A DNA stretch of 64,000 nt from contig NW_022145611.1 in assembly GCF_000002235.5 (NCBI RefSeq), positions 5,508,754 through 5,572,753 of the forward strand, given 5' to 3'. The first letter of the stretch is position 1. The number at the start of each line of letters is the position of its first letter. The translations under genes were made by a program, and so were the position numbers. The DNA is from Strongylocentrotus purpuratus (taxonomy: Eukaryota; Echinodermata; Echinoidea; Camarodonta; Strongylocentrotidae). Below the pieces are notes generated by a model. The model saw nothing but the letters and a program-made list of their open reading frames with translations. It searched no databases and was not told the origin of the DNA. This document shows, one piece after another, positions 43,540 to 55,663 of this stretch.

Positions 43540-44047
43540 TTAAAGGTAATACAAAAGTTTTGGTATTGGTATTTGATTCGAATGAACATATTGGAAGCAT
43601 ATGCGATCCTACAATATTCAGTGATCGTTGTCGCGGTTGAAATCGAGTCTAAAGTGATGAAATTGTAAATAATTAACTCTTTATGTTGTATAGCTCCCTC
43701 TCAAGGTCAAGATATTAATTTAACTATAAAACAATGTTTCTGGACTATAATTGACCGATTGGCTATTCCCATTTGGAAATTATATATCACAACTACATAT
43801 TCTGAGATTTTCATGGTCGCAGCTACTATTGTAAGGCCATAGGCGCTTTTTGAAATTTATCACAAAAACTTACCTGGAGCACCGGTAAATTTTGGTATTC
43901 AATTTTGTTTTAAAGCAGAAGTGTACTTGGGGCTAAATTTTCTAGTGCTAATAAAACATCCACATGGGAGTCGAAATATATCAAAATTGTAAAGAATCAC
44001 TATCCAGCCAATTTTCAAAATTTCCCAAAACTTTGTATTACCTTTAA
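43540..44047. mobile_element. 508-bp MITE with TTAA duplication
   Basis: Begins TTAAAGGTAATACAAAAG and ends CTTTGTATTACCTTTAA, about 22 bp of inverted repeat with one indel. Non-coding. Confidence 0.8.
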
Positions 44048-44424
44048 TGAGATTGAACATGTCTATAATAAAGTACATTGTTTTCTTGAATTTATGATTT
44101 ACGTCATAAAAAATAAAACCCTGGCAGTTTACTACGGCATATATAGGAAGAAGGCTACAATAAACCTTTCATGTATGTGCTATTCTTATCAGTGTAACAG
44201 ATGTCACATTATTAAGAGTGCTTGTAAATATTTTGTAAATAAGATTGAAATTATGTATAATAAATTATTTTTGAAAGTGAAGCCATCTTATCAGAGAAAT
44301 ATTTTGTTCTTCATTGTGTCACCATTATTTTCCCCAAAACTTCTGTTTCCCTCTCTGTCTCCTTATATGTAAAGCATAAATCCCCTGTAAATATTGATCA
44401 TCTTGTTACACGTGCTAAACAAAT
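44048..44424. other. Spacer before the long/short array
   Basis: AT-rich, no feature recognised. Confidence 0.4.
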
Positions 44425-44618
44425 ATCACCCCTCAGAAACGTTTGCACATACGTCAGCAGATGTTTGAATATTTTAATTAAAATAACAAACAAAAAGGTC
44501 ATAAGTTTTGTTATTCTAATGAAAATATTCAAATATCAGAGGGTTGATATCTTTTAGTACCTGCAACAAAAAACTGCTCTCAATACTATATTACTCTAAA
44601 ACAAGTCTAGGTGTTAAT

Positions 44619-44770
44619 TGTGGCGTGCGCCTGTAATCCAGCTAACAGTGGAAGTTACAAACTGATTCAGGCGAGGACGCAGGTTCGAAACTGAGTCACG
44701 TCTTTCGGATTGTAATGTTTAAAGGTCGGTCCCCAGACGTAAATATTCATATCTGATTGATACACCCCCG
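44619..44770 (+). repeat. SINE-like segment in long unit 1
   Basis: GTGGCGTGCGCCTGTAATCC, then CAGGTTCGAAACTGAGTCAC, then TCTTTCGGATTG and 'aaaggtcggtccccagacg'. GGTTCGAAAC fits a pol III B box, and 'cgtccttcggatggg-acgtt' tails are common in tRNA-derived SINEs of marine invertebrates. The first block also resembles the Alu domain of 7SL RNA. Related segments: ~45405-45545, ~47500-47690, ~48215-48360, ~50935-51085. Confidence 0.5.
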
Positions 44771-46496
44771 TTTTTACGTCTGTAAAAACCCAATACACAC
44801 GCCGGTGGGAGGAATGTCAACTACTACAATTTTGAAATTTGTTCTTTTAAAGTTAGTTATGATCATTGAGGACATAGTCAGGAGACTTTTCTTTTGAAAC
44901 TGCAACTCCTTAAGAAACTTTCTTTTGTAATACTTTCTATGATAATACTTGATGTGCAACAACACTCTTTAGACTTGATCATTGCGTCATTGCCGCTGAT
45001 CAATTTCTTTCCAATATGGTAAGTTTCGAACCGGGGTCACCTGAGCCAGTGTGTAGGCGTAGACAGAGCTAGAGCTGACCCAGTGGGTCAGATGTCGGGT
45101 ATTGACTAGGAGGATGTAAGTTTATGAAGATGAGATATCTCATTTGTCGCACAGTTTGTTGAAAATTCCATCTCTTCTACTCAAACAACATGCATGCATA
45201 TTCATTAGCATACGTTTGCGAGTATCTGAAGTCACGTGACGACCAATGACAAAACATATTCAAATAGCTTCTGATGAATATGGATGTCTTTAAGCTTGAA
45301 AAGTGGAGCGTTTTACTAACTGTGAAACAAAAATAATATCTAAAGTATATTTTTAGAACATGCATCTTGGTTGGTCTAGTAGTACGTGCACTTAGTTCGT
45401 TCTCTGGCTTCGCCTACAAACTTGCTCAGGCGACCCCGGCTTAAAACCGAGTCACGTCCTTCGGATGGTTGACGTTAAAGGTCGGTCCCCAGACGGAAAT
45501 AATCATATCTCGTTGATGATACACGTCTGTAGAAGTCCAATTCGGACATGGGATGATCATGGTTATCATACAATTGTAAAAGGTCGCCTCTTTTTCCTGC
45601 GTTCGATTACTTCGTTTATTCTTCATTACTTACTATCAAAATTGTTTGAACATATCTGAGACAATATAAACTACAGGGAGAGAGGAAGAAGTGTGTATGA
45701 GAGAGAAAGAGAGAAAGAAATCTCATTGTGCTACTGTTTTTTAATTACATAATTTATAGCAATTTTTGTTACAGTTACTAAAAAGGCAGACCCCTCTCGC
45801 ACAACTTTGCATATTCATTGCTTCCTCATCTGCATAACTTGTAATGTAGTAGATGATTGGTTGAATTACAAATACATGCTAGTGGAAAGGTATTGTTATT
45901 TTGACCAAAACATGCAAATATATGTTCGTCTATATGCCACCGTTTTGGAGGGGTGAGATTTTTTAGTAACTTTACACACAATATACAACAAAATATTATA
46001 TTAAATTAGGTTTACCACAATTAATTAAAATGCAGTCACGCCTAAAAAGTTATGAGCTTTTAAGCACATTGTACAAAATAATGAGTGACTCTCTCTGGCA
46101 CTCAGTAGATGAGGTGAATGCGAAGTGCCCCTATCCTGTAGCCTATCAAGTAATACTCAACAAGTCAGACATGAACTAGAGTTTCCATCTATGCAAATAC
46201 ATGTTTATGAACAAGAGAAAATATCTTCCGAGGAAGAGAATCAACAAGTTATGAAGGTCACATTCAATGATCAAATCTAATCAGTTTTGAACGAGAAGTC
46301 TCTTCAAAGAGTTTTCAATCTTAATCATCTTCAATGTTTGAAAATATCTGAGAGAATATTATCTTTATCTATATGGGTAATTGCTGTAGACCAACCCTCC
46401 CACCAGTTTACAATTTTTTGGTTATATATGGTTTACATATCATTTAAGTTTACCAGTTACTACATTTTGCCACCTCTTCTAATGGCATGCACATTT

Positions 46497-46593
46497 CGTC
46501 CCTGTTTTCACGAAGTGACGGTAGCGAGGAAAATCGTAACGCAAAGTGAATGCAATTTTTTTTCACCACCGTCACTTCGTGAAAACAGCGACG
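46497..46593. mobile_element. 97-bp foldback element inserted in long unit 1
   Basis: Inverted ends CGTCCCTGTTTTCACGAAG and CTTCGTGAAAACAGCGACG, 25 bp each with one mismatch. It is flanked by ATTT on both sides; units 2 and 3 have the uninterrupted CACATTTATTCACAG at the same place (~49345 and ~51973). Confidence 0.9.
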
Positions 46594-49500
46594 ATTTATT
46601 CACAGATATTTGCATGTACCTCTAGCCATGTCCAATCATAAGCAAGAAAGAACAATGATGATAGATATACTGAACAGCAACGACCAATGATAGAAGATAT
46701 TCAAATACAATTTGATGAATATGCAGCATTTACAAACCAGGGTTAGAGGTTTCACTAACTGTGCAACAAAAATGATATCCTATAATAATCTAGTCAAAAT
46801 AGCCAGTTGGTGGGTGGGATGGCTTTACAGAGATTTGAGAAGGTTGATTCTTTCTAAACTATTTTGTATCTTTGAAATGTTTATACTATCCTATATTCAT
46901 CAGAAGCTATAATATAAGCTACTTTTGGTCTAGAATCTATTCTGTATCTTTGAAATGTTTATACTATCATAATAGTAAATGTTTGAAAATGTCTGAGAAA
47001 GTATATTGTATAAAAGACAAAAGATTTATCTATATCAGGATCTATCAAAATTAAACATAGGTTCGGAGTATTTTTTTCATCATTTCCGGGCAACCCGAAT
47101 CGCCCTTCGCTATTAGCTGTTTGTCTCTCTGTCGGTGATTTGGAGACGAGGTGACCGCACTTTCATTACTGCTGAAAGTCAAAAGACATTGATCCTAGTC
47201 AAAGTGCTATAAATCATTCATGCCTTTTTAATTACGCAGATAAACATTCTTAGAAAATGTTTGATTATATAGTATTTAGTTGAAAACTTTGTGTGTAGTT
47301 AATTAAAAAAATCACCCCTCAGAAACGTTTGCACATACGTCAGCAGATGTTTGAATATTTTAATTAAAATAACAAACAAATCGGTCATACGTTTTGTTAT
47401 TCAAATGAAAATATGCAAATATCAGAGGGGTGATATCTTTTAGTACCTGCAACAAAAAACTGCTCTCAATACTATATTACTCTCAAACAAGTCTAGGCGT
47501 TGTGGCGTGCGCCTGTAATCCAGTTAACAGTGGAAATAACAAACTTATTCAGGCGAGGACGCAGTTTCGAAACTAAGTCACGTCTTTCGGATGGTGACGT
47601 TGAAAGGTCCGTCCCAGACGGTAAATAATCATATCTGATTGATGATACACGCCGGGATACACGTCTGTAAAAACCCAATACACACGCCGTTGGGAGGAAT
47701 GTCAACTACTAGAATTTTGAAGGTTGTTCTTTTAGAAAGTTAGTTATGATCATTGAGGAGACTTTTCTTTTGAACTGCAACTCCTTGAAAAACTTTCTTT
47801 TGTAATACTTTCTATGATAATATTTGATGTGCATCAACTCTGTTTAGACTTGATCATTGCGTCATTGCCGCTGATCAATTTCTTTCCAATATGGTAAGTT
47901 TCGAACCGGATGTAAGTTTATGAAGATGAGATATCTCATTTGTCGCACAGTTTGTTGAAAATTCCATCTCTTCTACTCAAACAACATGCATGCATATTCA
48001 TTAGCATACGTTTGCGAGTATCTGAAGTCACGTGACGATCAATCATAAAACATATTCAAATAGCTTCTGATGAATATGGATGTATTTAAGCTTGAAAAGT
48101 GGAGCGTTTTACTAACTGTGAAACAAAAATGATATCTAAAGTATATTTTTAGAACATGCATCTAATTATTGGTTGGTCCAGTAGTACGTGCACTAAGTCA
48201 GTTCTCTGTCTTCGCCTACAAGCTTGCTCAGGCGACCCCGGCTTGAATCCGAGTCACGTCCTTCGGATGGTTGACGTAAAAGGTCGGTCCCCAGACGGAA
48301 ATAATCATATCTCGTTCATGATACACGTCTGTAGAAATCCAATTCGGACATGGGATGGTTAACATACGATTGTAAAAGGGTGCCTCTTTTTCCTGCTTTC
48401 GATTACTTCGTTTATTCTTCATGACTTACTATCAAAATTGGAATTTTTTGAAAATATGTGAGACAATATAAACTACAGGGAGAGAGAAGGAAGTGTGAAT
48501 GAGAGAGAAAGAGAGAAAGAAATCTCATTGGGCTACAGTTTTTTCATTATAATAATTTATAGCAATTTTTTGTTACAGTTACTAAAAAAGGCCGACCCCT
48601 CTCGCACAACTTTGCATATTCATTGCTTCCTCATCTGCATAACTTGTAATGTAGTAGATGATTGGTTAAATTACAAATACATGCTAGTGGAAAGGTATTG
48701 TTATTCTAACCAAAACATGCAAATATATGTTCGTCTATATGCCACCGTTTTGGAGGGGTGGGATTTTTTAGTAACTTTACACACAATATACAACAAAATA
48801 TTATATTAAATTAGGTTTACCATAATTAATTAAAATGCAGTCACGTCTAAAAAGTTATGAACTTTTACATTGTACAAATGAGTGACTCTCTGCGGCACTC
48901 ATCAGATGAGGTGAATGCGAAGTGCCCCTATCCTGTAGCCTATCAATCAAGTAATATACTCAACAAGTCAGATATGAACTAGAGTTTCCATCTATGCAAA
49001 TACATGTTTATGAACAAGAGAAAATATCTTCCGAGGAAGAGATCTACAAGTTATGAAGGTCACATTCAATGATCAAATCTAATCAGTTTTGAACACAATG
49101 TACTCTTGAACAAGAAGTCTCCTCAAAGAGTTTTCAATCTTCAATCATCAAAATTAACTTTCTAAAAACGACTTCCTAAATTCAATGTTTGAAAATATCT
49201 GAGAGAATATTATCTTTATCTATATGGGTAATTGCTGTAGACCAACCCTCCCACCGGTTTACAATTTTTTGGTTATATATGGTTTACATATCATTTAAGT
49301 TTACCAGTTACTACATATTCCCACCTCTTCTAATGGCATGCACATTTATTCACAGATATTTGCATGTACCTCTAGCCATGTCCAATCATAAGCAAGAAAG
49401 AACAATGATGATGGATATACTGAACAGCAACGACCAATGACAGACGATATTTAAATACATTCTAATGAATATGCCAGCATTTACAAACCAGGGTTAGAGG

Positions 49501-52500
49501 TTTCACTAACTGTGCAACAAAAATGATATCCTATAATAATCTAGTCCAAATAGCCAGTTGGTGGGTGGGATGGCTTTACAGAGATTTGAGAAGGTTGATT
49601 CTTTCCAAACTATTTTTGGTTTAGAATCTATTCTGTATCTTTGAAATGTTTATACTATCATATTGGTAAATGTTTGAAAATGTCTGAGAAAGTATATTGT
49701 ATAAAAGACAAAAGATTTATCTTAATCAGGATCTATCAAAATTAAACATAGGTTCGGATTATTTTTTTCATCATTTCCGGGCAACACGAATCGCCCTTCG
49801 CTATTAGCTGTTTGTCTCTCTGTCGGTGATTTGGAGACAAGGTGACCGCACTTTCATTACCCATTAACTGCTGAAAGTCAAAAGACATTGATCCTAGTCA
49901 AAGTGCTATAAATCATTCATGCCTTTTTAATTACGCAGATAAACATTCTTAGAAAATGTTTGATTATATAGTATTTAGTTGAAAAATTTGTGTGTAGTTA
50001 ATTAAAAAAATCACCCCTCAGAAACGTTTGCACATACGTCAGCAGATGTTTGAATATTTTAATTAAAATAACAAACAAATAGGTCATACGTTTTGTTATT
50101 CTAATGAAAATATGCAAATATCAGAGGGGTGATATCTTTTAGTACCTGCAACAAAAAACTGCTATCAATGCTATATTACTCTCAAACAAGTCTAGCGGGT
50201 GGGAGGAATGGCTACTACTAGAATTTTGAAGGTTGTTCTTTTGAAAGTTAGTTATAATGATCATTGAGAAGACTTTTCTTTTGAACTGCAACTCCTTAAG
50301 ATAATTTCTTTGATATACTTGATGTGCAACAACACTCTTTAGACTTCCAATATGGTAAAATACCAATAACTCCGTTGTCATTTATAGTAGATTTTGCATA
50401 TAAACGCAAGGCGACGATACAAGTCTGCCTTCGAATGCCTTACTTGTCAGGGTACAGGCACTTTCATTACACATTAACTGCTGAAAGTGAAAAGACATCG
50501 GTCCTAGTCAAAGTGCTGTAAATGATTCATGTCTTTTTAATTTCGCAGATAAACATTCTTAGAAAATGTTTGATTATAGTTATTTAGTTGAAAACTTTGT
50601 GTGTAGTTAATTAAGAAAAATCACCCCTCAGAAAGGTTTGCACATACGTCAGCAGATGTTTGAATATTTTAATTAAAATAACAAACAAATAGGTCATACG
50701 TTTTGTTATTCTAATGAAAAAATGCAAATATCAGAGGGGTGATATCTTTTAGTACCTGCAACAAAAAACTGCTATCAATGCTATTACTCTCAAACAAGTC
50801 TCGCGAGTGGGATGTCTTTAAGCTTGAAAAGTGGAGCGTTTACTACCTGTGAAACAAAAATGATATCTAAAGTATATTTTTAGAGCATGCATCTTGGTTG
50901 GTCCAGTAGCACGTGCACTAAGTCAGTTCTCTGTCTTCGCCTACAAACTTGCTCAGGCGACCCCGGCTTAAAACCGAGTCACGTCCTTCGGACGGTTGAC
51001 GTAAAAGGTCGGTCCCCAGACGGAAATATTCATATCTCCTTGATGATACACGTCTGTAGAAATCCAATTCGGACATGGGATGGTTATCATACAATAATTG
51101 TAAAAGGGTCGCCTCTTTTCCTGCTTTCGATTACTTCGTTTATTCTTCATTACTTACTATCAAAATTGGAATTGTTTGAAAGTGTGTATGAGAGAGAAAG
51201 AGAGAAAGAAATCTCATTGTGCTTCTGTTTTTTAATTATATAATTTATAGCAATTTTTTGTTACAGTTACTAAAAAGGCCGACCCCTCTCGCACAACTTT
51301 GCATATTCATTGCTTCCTCATCTGCATAACTTGTAATGTAGTAGTTGATTGGTTAAATTACAAATACATGCTAGTGGAAAGGTATTATTATTCTGACCAA
51401 AACATGCAAATATATGTTCGTCTATATGCCACCGTTTTGGAGGGGTGAGATTTTTTAGTAACTTTACACACAATATACAACAAAATATTATATTAAATTA
51501 GGTTTACCTTAATTAATTAAAATGCAGTCACGTCTAAAAAGTTATGAGCTTTTACATTGTACAAATGAGTGACTCTCTGGCACTCAGTAGATGAGGTGAA
51601 TGCGAAGTGCCCCTATCCTGTAGCCTATCAAGTAATACTCAACAAGTCAGATATGAACTAGAGTTTCCATCTATGCAAATTCATGTTTATGAACAAGAGA
51701 AAATATCTTCCGAGGAAGAGAATCAACAAGTTATGAAGGTCACATTCAATGATCAAATCTAATCAGTTTTGAACAAGAAGTCTCTTCAAAGAGTTTTCAA
51801 TCTTAATCATCTTCAATGTTTGAAAATATCTGAGAGAATATTATCTTTATCTATATGGGTAATTGCTGTAGACCAACCCTCCCACCAGTTTACAATTTTT
51901 TGGTTATATATGGTTTACATATCATTTAAGTTTACCAGTTACTACATTTTGCCACCTCTTCTAATGGTATGCACATTTATTCACAGATATTTGCATGTAC
52001 CTCTAGCCATGTCCAATCATAAGCAAGAAAGAACAATGATGATGAATATACTGAGCAGCAACGACCAATGATAGACGATATTCAAATTCATTCTGATGAA
52101 TATGCCAGCATTTACAAATTAGGGATAGAGGTTTTACTAACTGTGCAACAAAAATTATATCCTAATATTAATCAAGTAAAATTCGCTAGATGGTGGGTGG
52201 GATGGCTTTTCAGAGATTTGAGAAGGTTAATTCTTTCCAAGCTACTTTTGGTTTAGAATCTATTCTGTATCTTTGAAATGTTTATACTATCCTAATGGTA
52301 AATGTTAGAAAGTCTCTCAGAAAGTAAAATGTATCAAAGACAAAAGATTTATCTTAAACAGGATCAGGATCTATCAAAATTAAACATAGGTTCGGATTAA
52401 TTTTTTCATCATTTCCGGGCAGCACGAATCGCCCTTCCCTATTAGCTGTTTGCCTGTCTGTCGGTGATCTGGAGACAAGGTGACCACACTTTCATTATTA

Positions 52501-55170
52501 ACTGCTGAAAATTAAAAGACATTGATCCTAGTCAAAGTGCTATAAATCATGCATGCCTTTTTAATTACGCAGATAATCATTCTTAGAAAATGTTTGATTA
52601 TATAGTATTTAGTTGAAAATTTTGTGTGTAGTTAATTAAAAAAATCACCCCTCAGAAACGTTTGCACATACGTCTGCAGATGTTTGAATATTTCAATTAA
52701 AATAACAAACACGTAGGTCATACGTTTTGTTATTCTAATGAAGATATGCAAATATCAGAGGGGTGATATCTTTTAGTACCTGCAACAAAAAACTGCTACC
52801 AATACTATATTACTTTCGAACAAGTCTAGCGGTTGGGAGGAATGGCTACTACTAGAATTTTGAAGGTTGATCTTTTAGAAAGTTAGTTATTATGAACATT
52901 GAGGAGACTTTGCTTTTGAACTGCAACTCCTTAAGATACTTGCTTTGATAATACTTGATGTGCAACAACACTTTTTAGACTTCCAATTTGGTAAAATACC
53001 AATAACTCCGTTGTCATTTATAGTAGATTTTGCATATAAACGCAAGGCGTTGATTCAAGTCTGCCTTCGAATGCCTTACTTGTCAGGGTAGGGGCACTTT
53101 CATTATAACTGCTGAAAGTGAAAAGACATTGTTCCTAGTCAAAGTGCTGTAAATGATTTATGTCTTTTTAATTTCGCAGATAAACATTCTTTGAAAATAT
53201 TTGATTATATAGTATTTAGTTGTATATTTTGTGTATAGTTAATTAAACAATATCACCCCTCAGAAAGGTTTGCACATACGTCAGCAGATGTTTGAATATT
53301 TTAATGAAAATAACAAACAAATAGGTCATATGTTTTGTTATTCTAATGAAGATATGCAAATATCAGAGGGGTGATTTCTTTTAGTACCTGCAACAAAAAA
53401 CTGCTCTCGATACTATATTACTCTCAAACAAGTCTAGCGGTTGGGAGGAATGGCAACTACTAGAATTTTGAAGGTTGTTCTTTTGAAAGTTAGTTATTAT
53501 GATCATTGAGAAGACTTTACTTTTGAAACTGCAACTCCTTAAGATACTTTCTTTTGTAATACTTTCTATGATAATACTTGATGTGCAACAACACTCTTTA
53601 GACTTGATCATTGCGTCATTACTGATCAAATTTGCTTCCAATATGGTAAAATACCAATAACTTCGTTGTTATTTATAGTAGATTTTGCATATAAACGCAA
53701 GCCTTACTCGAATGCCTTACTTGTCAGGGTAGGGGCACTTCTTTACACATTAACTGCTGAAAGTGAAACGACATTGATCCTAGTCAAAGTGCTATAAATC
53801 ATTCATGCCTTTTTAATTACGCAGATAAACATTCTTAGAAAATGTTTGATTATATAGTATTTAGTTGAAAACTTTGTGTGTAGTTAATTTAAAAAAATCA
53901 CCCCTCAGAAACGTTTGCACATACGTCAGCAGATGTTTGAATATTTTAATTAAAATAACAAACACATAGGTCATACGTTTTGTTATTCTAATGAAGATAT
54001 GCAAATATCAGAGGGGTGACATCTTTTAGTACCTGCAACAAAAAACTGCTATCAATACTATATTACTCTCAAACAAGTCTAGCAGGTGTGAGGAATGGCA
54101 ACTACTAGAATTTTGAAGGTTGTTCTTTTAGAAAGTTAGTTATTATGATCATTGAGGAGACTTTGCTTTTGAACTGCAACTCCTTAAGATACTTTCTATG
54201 ATAATACTTGATGTGCAACAACACTCTTTAGATTTGATCATTACATCATTACTGATCAATTTTTTTCCAATATGGTAAAATACCTATAACTCCGTTGTCA
54301 TTCATAGTAGATTTTGCATATAAACACAAGTCGATGATACAAGTCTGCCTTCGAATGCCTTACTTGTCAGGGTAGGGGCACTTTCATTACACATTAACTG
54401 CTGAAAGTGAAAAGACATCGGTCCTAGTCAAAGTGCTGTAAATGATTCATGTCTTTTTAATTTCGCAGATAAGCATTCTTAGAAAATGTTTGATTATATA
54501 GTATTTAGTTGTATATTTTGTGTATAGTTAATTAAACAATATCACCCCTCAGAAAGGTTTGCACATACGTCAGCAGATGTTTGAATATTTTAATTAACAT
54601 AACAAACACATAGGTCATACGTTTTGTTATTCTATTGAAGATATGCAAATATCAGAGGGGTGATATCTTTTAATACCTGCAACAAAAAACTGCTACCAAT
54701 ACTATATTACTCTCAATCATGTCTAGCGGTTGGGAGGAATGGCTACTACTAGAATTTTGAAGGTTGCTCTTTTGACTATGATCATTGAGGAGACTTTACT
54801 TTTGAACTGCAACTCCTTAAGATACTTTCTTTGATAATACTTGATGTGCAACAAAACTCTTTAGATTTGATCATTGCATCATTACTGATCAATTAATTTC
54901 CAATAACTCCGTTGTCATTTATGGTAGATTTTGCATATAAACGCAAGGCGATGATACAAGTCTGCCTTCAAATGCCTCCCTTCTCAGGGTAGGGGCACTT
55001 TTATTACACATTAACTGCTGGAGTGAAAGTGAAACGACATTGTTCTTAATCAAAGTGCTGTAAATGATTCATGTCTTTTTAATTTCGCAGATAAGCATTC
55101 TTAGAAAATGTTTGATTATATAGTATTTAGTTGTATATTTTGTGTATAGTTAATTAAAAAAATCACCCAT

Positions 55171-55547
55171 TTGAAAGTTTGCATATTCATGAGAGGTTAT
55201 TTGTGTAAGAATGAGACTGAAAAAGATACACCTGTCACCTCCATTTCATTCAGGAATTCGTCAAAGCACATGCGTTTCATCATTGTGTAGTTATTCATTC
55301 ATTCATTGATCCGGCGTATTCAGGAGCTTCTTTCTAAATGTTCTAAAGCACGATTGAATAATACTTTCTTCTACACCCTCTACTATAGTTTAACATTCTT
55401 ATGCCCAAACCAACTCATTCGCATTCTTTCTTTCATGTAGTCATAAATTAAACCTTTCTATTCATCATCTCATCTCTTCATTTACCTATCTCTCTCTCCG
55501 TTCCATCCTTCTTTCAATCTATCAATACGTCGTAGTTCTCGTATCAT
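55171..55547. other. End of array and spacer
   Basis: The last unit start decays after 'aaaaaatcacccat'. No gene follows here. Confidence 0.4.
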
Positions 55548-55663
55548 TAGGGACTTTTAGATTTGTGTGGACTGATACGTTAGACGTCCATTCAAGGCAG
55601 TGCATTAAAAGGACGTCGATCGTAGCAATCCACGCTGTCGTTGTGCAAATCTAAAAGTCCCTA
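55548..55663. mobile_element. 116-bp MITE with 18-bp inverted ends
   Basis: TAGGGACTTTTAGATTTG and CAAATCTAAAAGTCCCTA are perfect inverted complements. If TA is the target, this fits a Tc1/mariner-type element; the TA could equally be part of the repeat. Confidence 0.8.

Larger units (their letters stand above)
44425..55170 (+). repeat. 10.7-kb array of alternating long and short repeat units
   Basis: Each unit begins ATCACCCCTCAGAAA, anchors at about 44425, 47311, 50010, 50620, 52644, 53252, 53898 and 54541, with a decayed start at ~55165. Unit lengths are therefore about 2886, 2699, 610, 2024, 608, 646, 643 and 624 bp. All share the first ~300 bp (a ~125-bp imperfect palindrome, then 'ctagaattttgaaggttgttc') and the last ~200 bp ('gctgaaagt...aaaagacattg' to 'tgtgtagttaattaa'). 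Between 'ccaatatggtaa' and 'cactttcatta' the long units carry ~2 kb and the short ones ~110 bp of different sequence. No long frame is present. Confidence 0.9.

Noticed and set aside
43868-43890. 'aaacttacctgg', like the 5' end of U1 snRNA
   Set aside because: The match stops after about 10 bases and lies within a MITE; no U1 stems follow.
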